From CAVXUB01 sp963764805 (GTDB lineage: Bacteria; Actinomycetota; Acidimicrobiia; Acidimicrobiales; Bog-793), in NCBI GenBank assembly GCA_963764805.1, contig CAVXUB010000005.1:310001-374000 (forward strand): a stretch of DNA of 64,000 nucleotides, written 5' to 3'. The position numbers and the translations under genes are program-made. Under the pieces are notes generated by a model that ran no database searches, was not told where the DNA came from, and worked only from the letters and a program-made list of their open reading frames with translations. Each line of letters starts with the position of its first letter. Position 1 is the first letter of the stretch. Below are positions 42,287 to 52,195 of the stretch, in pieces.

Positions 42287-42704
42287 GAAGCACCTCGCTG
42301 AGTCCTCATCGGGTCGGCTCCGGTTCGACGTAGCGGGTGACTTCCCCATCTGCGTCCTCCGCCGGCGTAACCGGGATCCCGTCACCTTCGCCGGCGATCT
42401 CACTGGCGGCCACTGGGCCCGGCTTCGGAAGCCGGCTCACGACGCCACCCCGAAACGTCCTTCGAGCCGCAGGGACCCGGAGCCGACTCCAACAGCTGCG
42501 ACCGCTGATGTGGGTACTCTGCGGGCCGTCCAACTAGCCTGTGCAATTGTGGCGGCGGCGGTGAAGAGTCGGAGCCGAGCACCGGCCACCCTGGCGTGTG
42601 GGCTCATGTGCTGGTCGGCCGAGACCGGAGTGGGACGATATTCCGGGCCGGCCGAACCTCGCCGAGCTGTCAACCGAACGAGCTCGTGAATCGTTAGTTG
42701 GTTA
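42287..42704. other. Intergenic stretch inside the island, no gene recognised
   Basis: About 420 bases between the excisionase-like gene and the ECF sigma gene. Open frames are short and overlap on both strands, none has a recognisable domain or ribosome site. It should contain the promoters of the two divergent genes, but no box pair is convincing. Confidence 0.5.
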
Positions 42705-43253
42705 GTGAGAGTGAGCGACGAGCCGGCCGTACGGCCTGACAACTTGGCGAATCTGGCCTTCGAAGACTTCTTCCTTATTGCCTTTCCGCGAGCGCAGGCC
42801 TGTGCACGTCGCCTCGGATGCAAGCAGGAGGACGCCGAAGATGCCGCGATTACGGCCCTGGCTCGAGCCTATGCCCGGTGGGAATCCCTCTCATCTGCCA
42901 CGTACCGCCTTGCCTGGACCCTTCGCGTGGCATCCAATCTCGGCATTGATCTTGTACGTCGGTCATCACGCCGCAGCAACCTCGTCGACGCGAAGGTCCA
43001 GTCGAAGGACCCCACCGGGCAGGTGGTTGTGCAAGCTTCGCTGCTTCCGGCCATGAACCGACTGTCGAAGCGACAGCGAGAAGTACTGATACTCCACTAC
43101 TTCGACGACTGCAGCTTCGAACAGATCGCAGCGGCTATCGGGTGTTCCGTTGGTACAGCCAAGCAGCACGCCCACAGAGCGATCGGGCGTCTTCGTACAG
43201 AGATTGACACCTCGGTGATCGATGAGTTGCAACGAGGAGGCATGGATGGTTGA
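42705..43253 (+). CDS. ECF sigma factor (SigE-like group) of the island
   Basis: A 182-residue sigma factor starting with GTG (42705; GTG at 42711 is an alternative). Region 2 is seen in FFLIAFPRAQACARRLGCKQ and YRLAWTLRVASNLGIDLVRR; region 4 in LSKRQREVLILHYFDDCSFE and GCSVGTAKQHAHRAIGRLR. The stop overlaps the start of the PASTA-protein gene, the usual arrangement for an ECF factor with its membrane regulator. Codon use is less GC-rich than in the flanking chromosome, consistent with transfer. Confidence 0.85.
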   Translation: MRVSDEPAVRPDNLANLAFEDFFLIAFPRAQACARRLGCKQEDAEDAAITALARAYARWESLSSATYRLAWTLRVASNLGIDLVRRSSRRSNLVDAKVQSKDPTGQVVVQASLLPAMNRLSKRQREVLILHYFDDCSFEQIAAAIGCSVGTAKQHAHRAIGRLRTEIDTSVIDELQRGGMDG

Positions 43254-43992
43254 CAACCGAGCGATCCACGAAGCGGGCCTCACCGAGCAGTTCGAGCGGA
43301 CGTTGGTCGCCGGCGCGACCCTGCGACGAGCGGCTGATCGACGTCGGCAGCTGAGTTCCCTGCTGCGTCGAGGTGTCGTGGCCACCGTCGTGTTGTCTGC
43401 CCTCGTCGCCGGCGTGATTCTTGGCGTGAAGTCCCGTGGCCACCACCTGACTACGTCAATCACGTCGCCGACCTCCGAGAGGCCCCACCCTTCGACCACC
43501 GTTCCGGCCACGACCGCGACCATTCCCCCAGCCAAGATCGTTGGCACCGGTGAGGGCGGTCTGCCCTTCTACTCGGTTCCGAACCTGGTCGGAAAGACCG
43601 AGAACGAGTACTTGTTCGCAAACCCGATGCCCGGCGTAAATGTCTATTGGACCGACGAGGCGGATGGCGGCCTGCCCGAGGGCACGATTCTGGCTCAGAG
43701 CGTGCAGCCGGGCAAGTTCCTCGAGGGCGGCGGTAGCACTGAGATCGGCTTCACGATCGCTGGCAACGGGCATGAAGTGCTGATGCCAAATCTTTACGGG
43801 GTCAGCGAGTCGGAAGCGGCCGGCAGGCTTCGCGGCCTCGGATTCCGAAGGATCATCATCCCGCAAATTGGCTGTTCGTTCGTATCTTCGATGCCCGATG
43901 GCGTCGTCTACTTCCAGGAACCTCCCGCAGGAGTGGGGACGGATCCCTTGAGGTCAACCGTTACGTTGATGATCAACCAGTGTCATGGCTAG
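43246..43992 (+). CDS. Membrane-anchored PASTA-domain protein, probable regulator of the adjacent ECF sigma factor
   Basis: A 248-residue protein: a cytoplasmic N-terminus of about 42 residues, one membrane helix (43-61, VVATVVLSALVAGVILG), a Thr/Pro linker, and two PASTA-like repeats (about 108-172 and 178-244; LPEGTILAQSVQPGKFLEGG and MPNLYGVSESEAAGRLRGLG). PASTA domains bind peptidoglycan fragments or beta-lactams and usually belong to kinases or penicillin-binding proteins. Here they are tied to a short cytoplasmic tail encoded in overlap with a sigma factor, suggesting anti-sigma control by cell-wall state. GAGGAGG precedes the ATG at 43246. Confidence 0.75.
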   Translation: MVDNRAIHEAGLTEQFERTLVAGATLRRAADRRRQLSSLLRRGVVATVVLSALVAGVILGVKSRGHHLTTSITSPTSERPHPSTTVPATTATIPPAKIVGTGEGGLPFYSVPNLVGKTENEYLFANPMPGVNVYWTDEADGGLPEGTILAQSVQPGKFLEGGGSTEIGFTIAGNGHEVLMPNLYGVSESEAAGRLRGLGFRRIIIPQIGCSFVSSMPDGVVYFQEPPAGVGTDPLRSTVTLMINQCHG

Positions 43993-45248
43993 CCCCTAGG
44001 TCTATCTGTGGCCGACCGATACGCGTCAGCCAGTGATGCAGTCCGCCCGTATTGAACGGGACGATCAGAGCGTGCGCGCGGGCTTCCAGACGGCCAGTCT
44101 CTTCCTCCGCCCCTCGGGGGATCTCGTTGATCGCGTGCAACGAGGTCTGGCGAGGTGTCGTCGGTCGGACCAACTTGAGTAATCCAAGGCGATCGAACAC
44201 CCGTGAGTTCGAGATTGTGTCGAACGGCCCTGGTATGGCTACTGCAGGGATGCCGTGACTGGAGATCTCGCGAAGCGTTCCTGCGCCCGCGTGGTGCACT
44301 GCACCCAGAGGCACCGACACTCTGAACACTGAAGCCAGGGGCACGTAACGCCGTGCCTGATGATCAGCGTCGTCGGCGACCATCTGCGTCGAGGATGTAC
44401 CGAGCGTCAGCGTACGGAGGCCGCTTCTGTCGGCCGCACGCTGGATCTCCCCGATAAAGTGCCGTCCGCGAGCGACTCAGCAGCGAGCCGAAGCAAATGA
44501 GAATCCATGGCGCGGGTGACAATAGCCAGGCCCGGAGCTCAGGGTCCGGGCCTATGTTGATCCCCGACCCGCAATACTTTCTGCCGACCGGATCGATCCC
44601 GGTGCGCCAGATGCCGTCGCCGCCGAAGAACGGCGCGTTGTCGTGGAAGCGATCGAGGCTGGTGGGAACGAGCGCGGCTGGCTGGGTGCTGACCATGACC
44701 CACTGCGCACCGAAAATGGCTATCAGCCGTGCTGCCGCGGCTGATGAATAGTGCTGCAGGTGGATGACCACTCGGTTGTCACCGGGATTCGGTCCCCACT
44801 GACCAAGCAGTATTCCCTCGCTACGAAGCTGACTCACGTTCGAAGCGATCGAGTTCGTGAGCCGCAGCAAGGCCTCGTAGCTGTGTTGCACGAAGATCGG
44901 GAACCAACGGGCTCCTTCCGTCTCGGCGATCGGTCTCGGGAGGTGGCTGAGAAACGTGGACGCTCGCCCCTCTACGACGAAAACTTCCAACCGCCCGTCG
45001 GCCGCCTGCCGCATGCCGCCATAGGAGTCGGGCGCTGCCGCACCGGCTGCCGCAATGGCGTCTTCGAGTGCGACGACAGCGGGCTCCGCATCGGGTCGAT
45101 TCACCGAAAGGTTCACCGCGCGTTGCGTCCCACGAGACGCCCCCGCCCCGTTAACGGCGGCAGCCAACCCGACGACGACGAGGATCCCGGCCGCTGAGAG
45201 CCCGAGGAGAGGATGAGCAACACGACGGCACCGCTCGGAGAATTGCAT
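43973..45248 (-). pseudogene. Chimeric broken gene: secreted pro-region fused to the C-terminal half of a GT1 glycosyltransferase
   Basis: From ATG 45248 (AGGGGGAGG upstream) there is a signal-like helix (PLLGLSAAGILVVVGLAAAV) and a region resembling pro-domains of secreted S1 proteases (VVIHLQHYSSAAAARLIAIF, then RKYCGSGINI). It then joins abruptly to a GT1 sequence at PELRAWLLSPAPWILICFGS. Near 44457 the frame shifts by one; the new frame continues the GT1 fold (FIGEIQRAADRSGLRTLTLG; PLGAVHHAGAGTLREISSHG) to 43973. The N-terminal half of the glycosyltransferase and the protease domain are missing. I infer a deletion or recombination plus a frameshift. Confidence 0.6.
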
Positions 45249-45398
45249 TGCCTCCCCCTCACTTTTCGGCACACACAATGAGCGTATTAGACCTAGGCTT
45301 ACGGGGGCTAACGGCGGCGCGCCATCGAAAGTGTTGAGGATCCGTAGGTCTCCCCACTCTTGATCAGCAGCCGCTGGCAGTGCCGGTGCCCGGGGCGC

Positions 45399-45632
45399 TC
45401 ACGAGATGCTCTCCAGTGCGTAGTGCGACGTCGGACGCTTGAGAGCGGTCGGTATGTCGATGCTCACAGCCTGGCCGGACGGGACCGACCGGTGGGCGCG
45501 GCGCCGGCCCCCGATGATCGAGCGGACGTCTGCGGCGCGGAACCGTGAGAACACGATCGCCCTCTCGAGTGCCAACACGAGCCCTTGGTCACCGTTGCCG
45601 GCACGCAGCGCTGCGATCTCAGTGGGACCATG
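45399..45632 (-). pseudogene. C-terminal remnant of an IS21/Mu-like transposase
   Basis: On the minus strand one frame reads TEIAALRAGNGDQGLVLALE and AIVFSRFRAADVRSIIGAGA, and after a one-base shift a second reads SGQAVSIDIPTALKRPTSHY and ends ALESIS. The 'FRAADVRSI' block and the end region resemble the C-termini of IS21-family transposases. There is no start and no upstream half, so this is debris from an earlier insertion. Confidence 0.45.
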
Positions 45633-46186
45633 CCCTCAGCCGCTGCGGTGGACGGCCCCCCTTTGAGCTGAGTCCGCGGATGCCGCAGGTGCGGGCGGAG
45701 TTCGTCTCCGGTTACGAAGTCATCCCGCAGGCGCCTGGGATCCTCGGCGACCTAGCCGGTCAGGATCGCCATGGAAAGAACTCGACGGACTCAGCTCGAT
45801 CGACTGGCTGCACTCAAGTCCGCTGTGGCAAGGCGTATGCAGGAGCGGTGACCGAATCGTCACGAACGGTCCGAGCCGGGTCGCTATAGCGAACCACCTT
45901 GCGAGGTGCGTGCGGTCTCGGCCCATCAGGGAGGCTGTCAGTTTGACCAGCTGCGGGGACCGCCGCCGCCTGTGTCGCTTGCGGACACCGCCGGCGGGTC
46001 CCCGACGCTGCTTGACGCCCACTGGTTCGGAGAACGTCGGTCCAACATTCTGTTCCAACCTTTCCGTGAAACGGTGCGCGCATCTGTGCGGCGCGACTCT
46101 GCCGACCCCTGGTCGCACCAGCTTTGACCAGGTCTTCAACCACCGGAACGCACAACGAAGATCACCACCGCACACCCGTTCGGCCT
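45633..46186. other. Island stretch without recognised genes
   Basis: About 550 bases up to the right repeat. Open frames occur on both strands (for example 45720-46175 on the minus strand), but their products are Arg/Pro-rich, match no family I know, and lack ribosome sites. It is probably decayed sequence. Confidence 0.5.
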
Positions 46187-46242
46187 CTTGTAATCGTCAG
46201 GTCGTGGGTTCGAGTCCCATTGCCGGCTCAAAGAATTCCCTG
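46187..46242 (+). repeat. Right attachment repeat (attR)
   Basis: A 54/56 match to the tRNA-Thr 3' half and following bases at 40092; the two differences are adjacent (CC to TT at 46220-46221). The sequence before it (CGGCCT) does not rebuild a tRNA 5' half, so this is not a functional tRNA. Confidence 0.85.
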
Positions 46243-46299
46243 CCAGTGGCGTTCAGAGGAAGCGACGGCATCATCACCTGCGCGTTCGGTCCCGATCCG

Positions 46300-46615
46300 A
46301 TGGAGTTACCAGCGCAGCCCCAAGCCGCATGCTCGTCGCCCGCTGTCTCGAGGGCCGCACGCGCATGGCCACCGTCAATGGGAACCGCATCTTCGTCTTC
46401 CCGGGCGGGCTTGCGGGCTGCACGTCACCGCGGCTCACCTCATGACCCGCCTCAACGTCCTCGGCATCAGCAAGCTCGAGCGGCGAGGAGCGCTCACTCA
46501 TCTCCTCGACGAAGTCCCGGCGACAGTACTCGCGCTCGTCACCGACTACTCACGCGAGCTGACTTCGGCAGGATCGGCACAGGCAGGATCGGATTGGGCA
46601 ACTACGTCGCGCTGA
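46300..46615 (+). pseudogene. Remnant of a tyrosine recombinase / integrase C-terminal region
   Basis: Two frames together resemble the end of an actinobacterial integrase: LVARCLEGRTRMATVNGNRI then FVFPGG, followed after a shift by LNVLGISKLERRGALTHLLD and EVPATVLALVTDYSREL, ending near GSDWAT. The catalytic part is absent and the frame is broken more than once. It lies just outside the right repeat, in + orientation. Identification is by residue pattern only. Confidence 0.45.
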
Positions 46616-46728
46616 CACCCTCAAGATCAAAGGTGAGCCGCTTCCGTCAGGATTAAGCGGGCGGACGATCACGCGTCGCTACCGGTAATCGGCTCCGGCG
46701 AGCCTTTACGACTCGCAAGACGCGGGGT

Positions 46729-47505
46729 CTACCCTGCCTTCAGGCTCTCCTTCTTGGCAATGCGGCCCCTCCACGCTCCCGTCTCCTCGCCGCGTAGCTC
46801 GACGAAGTGCTTGAACAGCCTGAGGTCTCGCCGCGCCCTGCGGCGCTGTACCCGCAGGACGTTGCCGACATGCTCGACCAAGCCCTGCGGGTCGTACTCC
46901 ATCTGAACGAGGATTCGGGTGAGCGCCTCGTCGAGCGAGTGGAAGGTGACGGCGCCGGACAGCTGGAGGCCGCCCGTACTCTTCCATACGATCCGCTCGT
47001 CGGGAACCTGCTCGATGATCTCGGCCTGCCAGGATCTGCGAGACGGGCCGATCTTGCTCGTCCATCCGATCTTGTTGCGGCCGTCCTGTTGAACGCTCTC
47101 AGCTCCCTTCATGATAGATGGGAACGCCTCGAACTGTGTCCACTGGTCGTAGGCAACCTGTCGAGGCACGGCCACCTCGGTGTGCGCTTCGATCAGGTGG
47201 GAAAGCCTTGGCGCGCCACCTGCGCCGCTCAGCTTGGATATTTCCCGCACCCCCGAAACGACCTTGCCGACCGACGACGAGTGCCTGCCGATCTCCTCGG
47301 CGACCTTTTGGGCCTTTTCAGCAACGTCAACAACCTGACGACCCTTCCCGGCTGCCGCCTTGCTCTTGCCGATGAGGTCTCCACCTCGACGAGCCAAGGC
47401 AAAAGCTGGCACGACCAAGCCGGCACCGGCCACCATTGCTTTGGGTAGGTTGCTCGACTGCTTCTTGCCGACCGGCAGTCCGAGCACCTTCTTACGTTTT
47501 GCCAT
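46729..47505 (-). CDS. SRPBCC-family (polyketide cyclase/dehydrase-like) protein, copy 1
   Basis: A 258-residue protein. The N-terminal 100 residues contain a hydrophobic stretch (AMVAGAGLVVPAFALARRGG) and a helical region; the C-terminal 150 residues form a START-like SRPBCC domain recognised from VAYDQWTQFEAFPSIMKGAE, IIEQVPDERIVWKSTGG and TRILVQMEYDPQG. Such domains bind hydrophobic ligands; the function is unknown. A paralogue follows directly upstream on the same strand. The gene lies next to the island but looks intact. Confidence 0.78.
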   Translation of the reverse strand: MAKRKKVLGLPVGKKQSSNLPKAMVAGAGLVVPAFALARRGGDLIGKSKAAAGKGRQVVDVAEKAQKVAEEIGRHSSSVGKVVSGVREISKLSGAGGAPRLSHLIEAHTEVAVPRQVAYDQWTQFEAFPSIMKGAESVQQDGRNKIGWTSKIGPSRRSWQAEIIEQVPDERIVWKSTGGLQLSGAVTFHSLDEALTRILVQMEYDPQGLVEHVGNVLRVQRRRARRDLRLFKHFVELRGEETGAWRGRIAKKESLKAG

Positions 47506-47513
47506 CGGGTCTC

Positions 47514-48179
47514 CTAGCTGGCCTTGCGCCGAGGCGCCTTCGCCGGCTGCCTGCGTTCCTTGCCGCTCAATCTCTCGTCAATCTCCCCAGCCAGGCCCTT
47601 GCCACGAACTCGCCCCGCACCTGGGCCTGTCGGTTCGCCACGCAGCTCCATGAAGTGCTTGTAGAGCCGAAGGTCCTTGCGCACCCGCCTGCGCTGCATG
47701 CGGAAGAAATTGCCGACCGTCTCGATCGCGCCTCGCGGGTGATACTCCATCTCTACCATCACCCTGGTCAGCCGGTCGTCCAGGCTGTGGAAGGTGATCA
47801 CCCCCATGTTCTGCGAGCCACCCACACTCCGCCAAGCGATAAGACGTGGTGGCTGCTGGTCGACGACGTCGGCGTCCCAGTGACGAGTCGAGGGCCCGAT
47901 CTTGGACGTGAACGAGACGCGATCCTCGCGCTTGGGCTCCGCAGACTCCTTTTTTGAGAACTTGGGCAACTCTCGATACTCGGTCCACTGGGCGAAGGCA
48001 TCCTCCCTCGCAACGCCTACGTCGACATGTTCCTCGATGATGTGGGAGCTCTTGATCGGGCTGCCAGAAGCACCCTTCGACTGCCCGCCCGGCACGTCTT
48101 CCGAGGACTCGGAGCGCCTCTTGGTCGAGGTGCGGGGTTCCTTCCCGGGGTTGCCGTTTTTCGAAGTGTTCTGGCGCAC
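47514..48179 (-). CDS. SRPBCC-family protein, copy 2
   Basis: A 221-residue paralogue of the neighbouring gene, transcribed first, with eight bases between them. After a charged disordered N-terminus (about 1-45), the SRPBCC domain has DAFAQWTEYRELPKFSKKES, DADVVDQQPPRLIAWRSVGG and TRVMVEMEYHPRG, aligning with copy 1, including the shared end block RRRVRKDLRLYKHFMELRGE. It lacks the hydrophobic N-terminal part of copy 1. The C-terminus is basic (KERRQPAKAPRRKAS). A tandem duplication with domain loss or gain is likely. Confidence 0.78.
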   Translation of the reverse strand: MRQNTSKNGNPGKEPRTSTKRRSESSEDVPGGQSKGASGSPIKSSHIIEEHVDVGVAREDAFAQWTEYRELPKFSKKESAEPKREDRVSFTSKIGPSTRHWDADVVDQQPPRLIAWRSVGGSQNMGVITFHSLDDRLTRVMVEMEYHPRGAIETVGNFFRMQRRRVRKDLRLYKHFMELRGEPTGPGAGRVRGKGLAGEIDERLSGKERRQPAKAPRRKAS

Positions 48180-48764
48180 AGGCCGTTTACCTCCCTTCGG
48201 CGATCCGAGCGCACTGAGTTCGCGCTCGTGTCAGCGCGTAGTTCCGCTACGCGTGGTATCACGGCGGCTCCGGGACCACGGGACCGTGCCGCGGACTCGC
48301 GGTACCCACCGTGACCGGCACGGAAACGGTGGTCACGTTGAGGATCGCTGTAACACCGGGTAGAGGGGCACGGACGCGAGGGCGTCTCGGCCGATAGAGA
48401 TCGCCTCGCGGCCAAGGGGTCAGGCTTTCCCCTCAGTCCCCTCGAGCCAGCGTCGCAGCAATTGCGCCCCCGGGGGGCACCGCTATGGACCAACCGTTGC
48501 GCTCGATGCCCCCTCCCTTGTGCAACATCTGTCCAACTTCTGTGGGCATCTGCGCCTTGCAGTGCGGGGCCGCGGCCGATTCGCTGCACGGGAGGGCCTG
48601 TGACCAGGTTCTATGCTGCCGCGCTCTGTCCACCTAGGCGTTACACGATCCTTCGACATCCTGCGCGATGGGCCAACGGGCGCGCTCCGGCAACTGGCGG
48701 CAGCACCCCCGCACCGTGCCGGCGCGCCGTACCGGTGGGCAGTGGGGCTTACGGGTGATGAGAG
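48180..48764. other. Intergenic region without recognised features
   Basis: About 585 bases between the SRPBCC gene start and the stop of the secreted repeat protein. Short open frames on both strands have no domain or ribosome site. It should contain the promoter for the SRPBCC pair. I see no RNA gene or strong inverted repeat. Confidence 0.5.
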
Positions 48765-51392
48765 CTAGTTGGAGCCGTTGACCTGATCGGTCGTCACCCC
48801 CGCGATGCCGGTGATCGGGGCGTCCGAGCTGCTGAAGTCGCTCTTGAGGAACCTGGCGTCACCGAATGGGTAGACGGTGCCGTTCGCTCCTGCCATCCAG
48901 TAGCCGCCGTCATCAGATGTGAGAGCGATCCCGACGATGTCGGTGACCGCCACCCCCTCGCCCGGCAGCGATCCGTGGAACGGCACCCCGTGGCCGAAGA
49001 TGAAGGCGCCTCCGTCGGCGCCCACGAGGATGTACCCGGTGCCTGCCGATGCCGGCAGGATGCCGCGGATGTCATTCACCTTCACGCCAATGCCCGGCAG
49101 CGACCCGTAGAAGTGTGCCGCCCCGAAGGCAAACACGCCGCCATCCGAGCCGACGATCAGGTAGCCGCTGCCTCCCGCTGTGGTCGCCATGCCGGCGACG
49201 TTGGAGACGTGGATGCCGAGGCCTGGCAACGACCCGTAGAAGTGAGCCGTCCCGAAGGCGAATATGCCGCCGTCGGCCCCGATCAGCCAGTATCCGCCGC
49301 CATCGGTGGTCGGGGCGATGGCCACGATGTCGCTGACCTTCACGGGTGACGACAGCGACGTCAGGTCGCCACGGAACACCGCATCGCCCTCCACGTAGAC
49401 GGCGCCGGTGTTGCTGGCGGCGAAATAGCCCTTACCATCCGGCGTCGCCGCCACCCCGACGATGCTGCCCTGCAGGCCATGCACGCTCGGCAACGCCGGC
49501 GCGTCGCCGGCGGCCACCACAGCACCGTTCTTGCCGGTCAGGTAGTAGCCCTGGCTCGGCGCGGGCCCGCAAGTGTTGTCGTAGATCTTGCCCTCGAACT
49601 CGGGGTAGCCGATGAGCGGGAACTGGTTGGCGCCGTACTGGGCGTCCTTGCCAAAGTCGTTCACGCCTGCGCCGGAGCCCACATTCCCGAACTCGAGTGT
49701 GCAGGTTCCGGAGGTGTTGACCTCGCTCCAGTACGGGTAGAACGCCGTATGTCCCGGTTGGTCGACGTCGGCTCCGCTCGGCGGCACCGTGCAACCCGAG
49801 AGCGAGGTCGCCGTGCAGGTTGCTCTCGCTCAACGCGACGTCTGTCTGCAAGTACCACTGCGGATACTGCGCCCCGTGAGTGGTCGGCAGGGACTCCACG
49901 AAGCTTGATGGGTAAAGGCTTGTTGGCGCCGGGCCAGTCGGCCACTCGGTCCGGTACGGCGTCCCGTCGAAGTCGAGATCGCCGTTCTGTTGCACGTTGT
50001 CCTGGCAGTTGGCGATCGGTGCTCCGGCGGCCGTCGTGCCCGTGCCGTTCCACCCGGCGTGATTGTCGTTGGCGGGATAGCAGATCTCGTCCGAGGTCTC
50101 TCCCCCTCGCTGTCGGCGCCCTCGTAGGCTCCGGTGCACGTGGTGTACGAGCCCCCAGTGTCGTTGGGATCGAACGGGTTCGTCACAGAGCCGGATACCG
50201 ATGAGCATGGCACGAAGTGGCCCGTCTCGTACTCGGTGCTGATGTTGGTCTGGAGCGCCGCCCAAGGGACGATGTTGCTGGTGGCGGCCGTGTTGTACTC
50301 GGGCTGCCAGTTGGCGTTGGCGGTGTTGCAGTTCATATCGATGTACTGGAAGCCGTTCTGCGCCGACGCCTGCATGAAGCCCGACGTGTGTTGCGTCAGG
50401 TCATCGATGGCGACCTCAAAGGCACTTGTAGCCCCGAACTCATCCTTCGGTGCCGGCGCGTCGAACATGTGGACGGTGATCTTGTCGCCCGGCTTCATGA
50501 GCAGCGTGTACTTGTTCGGCACGCTCGTGTCGAAGTCCGAGTCCCCGGGGCCGGCGGGACCCGTCGGAACCCCGTTCGTCTGGATCCAGGCGAAGTTGAT
50601 CGGTTCTTCGCACTTCGTCTGGCAAGTGTCATAGAGGTTCGTGCACTCGAGGCTGTCGATGGTGATCGCTGCGCACCAATCGGTGCCGTTGCAGCTCTCG
50701 TTGTCGACAAAGGGCGCATTGCCCGGGGGGTAGAACTGCATCTCCATCACCGCTGAGCCGGCGCCTGGATAGGCGTTCGTTGCACACGTGAACGCGGTCG
50801 TGCAGGCGGGGGCGTTCGTATCCGACAGGGGCGTGCAGGGCAGCTGCGGATACGAGTAACTGTCGCACATCGCCATCGAGAACCACGGGGCAGGCGACAG
50901 CTCGTACCAGTCGGCGATGTCCTTGCCCGGCGTCGACACGCCAGGCGTCCCCGTCGGATCGACGGGCAGAGTCTCGTCCCAGGTGACGTTGTTGCCGGAG
51001 CCGGCCTGGTGGGACAGGAACGTCATGTCCGGCTCGTCGTGCCCTATGTAGACGCCGTTGTCGTAGAACTTGCCGCCCCAGGTGTTGGCATTGTCGATCC
51101 CGTTGAAGCCGCGGATGTCCGTACAGATCCCGTGGAAGGCGGGTGCCTCGACAGGGCTGAACCCGTTGCAGTCGAACTGGCCCCGGGCGGGGATCCGGAC
51201 CGCCTTGGGCGTCTTGGTCGCATGGGGCATCGCCACCAGGCGCGGGTGGATGGCCGTTGCGGCGGCGGCAGTGGTGGCACCCACTCCGGCTCCGGCGCCT
51301 GCGATGCCGATCAGCCCAAGCCCCATCATCAATCCGACGGCCATCAGGGCCTTCAGGGCGGTACTGCGACCTGAGGCGCTTTTCGTTCTCAT
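48765..51392 (-). CDS. Large secreted protein with C-terminal beta-propeller-like repeats, two frameshifts
   Basis: About 875 residues when two indels are corrected. From ATG 51392 (GGAGGGGAG upstream) there is a signal peptide (LKALMAVGLMMGLGLIGIAG) and a cysteine-containing N-terminal domain of about 400 residues that I cannot assign (FDCNGFSPVEAPAFHGICTD). The C-terminus has about six repeats of roughly 43 residues, each like GYLIVGSDGGVFAFGAAHFY then GSLPG. Frames change in the C5 run at 50102-50106 and at 49818-49819; the protein reads smoothly on either side. The repeat type is common in secreted actinobacterial proteins; function unknown. Confidence 0.72.
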
Positions 51393-51618
51393 CGGCTCCC
51401 CTCCGTAAGCAACTCGCCCGATCAGCCAGAAGGAACGGACGCTACCCGTAAGCTGCCGGTCTCGCTTGGCCACTCGGCCGAACTCGCTTGGCAACCTGGC
51501 CGAGGCTAGGAGCAGGACTGCTCGTCGTCAATGATCGCCGGGCGGGAACCGATGTCGAGTGCGTGCTTCGTCATCTGGCTGAACGGTTGCTAGATGGAAT
51601 GGCTCCACCCCCCGTCGG

Positions 51619-52069
51619 CTAGGTCGGCATATAGGCGTCGGCGTACCACCTGACGCCGCCTCTCGATCCGCCGAGCAGGCTGACGGTCAGGATCGCCCAC
51701 CTGAGCACCTTCTCGAACGGCTCGTCTGCGGGGACTCGGACGACAAGGCCCCTTCGCGGATGGTCTTGTTCGACTCGCCAGCCGGCCGGGATCACAGCGG
51801 CCCCAGCCTGCAACTCCGTCAGGACGCGGCGTCCCTGGTTGTGGGTGATGCCGAGGCTTGGCGACGACGTCGCCATGAGTTTTGAGGCTCCCGGGCACCC
51901 ACGTGCACATCGTCACGCCGATGCTCCCCCCGCCGAACATCGCCGAGAACCCCAGCCGTGGCGGCGCTGCCTGTTCGTCGTCGCCAACAGGTATCAGGTT
52001 GATCCAACCGTCCTCGGAGGCGGCCATCTGCTCCATCCGTGCCACTATCGGAGCCAAATCGTCCGGCAT
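51619..52069 (-). CDS. Hypothetical protein, frameshifted
   Basis: About 149 residues after correction. The first frame (ATG 52069) gives PDDLAPIVARMEQMAASEDG and LGFSAMFGGGSIGVTMCTWV; after a one-base shift near 51879 the second gives TSSPSLGITHNQGRRVLTEL and GWRVEQDHPRRGLVVRVPAD, ending at 51619. The two halves make one small soluble alpha/beta protein of a type I have no name for. It is divergent from the ABC transporter genes, with 126 bases between starts. Confidence 0.55.
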
Positions 52070-52195
52070 GAAGGGAACGCGCTCCACATTCCGTCGGCGA
52101 GTCACCGGACGAGTATCCCAGCTGACCAACGGGGTCCCGACCGTGGGCGGCGAGAGCATGAGACCGATGGTGGATGTCCGCTAGGGTCGCCTGCG

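Larger units (their letters stand above)
40092..46242. mobile_element. tRNA-Thr genomic island, about 6.1 kb
   Basis: The region between the two 56-base repeats carries an IS481-like element, an excisionase-like gene, an ECF sigma/PASTA pair, a broken chimeric gene and transposase debris. Base composition looks less GC-rich than the flanks in the 43-46 kb part. No intact integrase is inside, so it is probably immobile by itself. Confidence 0.75.

Noticed and set aside
45720..46175. 151-codon minus-strand open frame in the island
   Set aside because: No ribosome site, no recognisable domain, biased composition and overlapping frames on the other strand.
46187..46242. Second tRNA-Thr
   Set aside because: Only the 3' half is present; the upstream bases do not form acceptor or D arms, so it is an att repeat.
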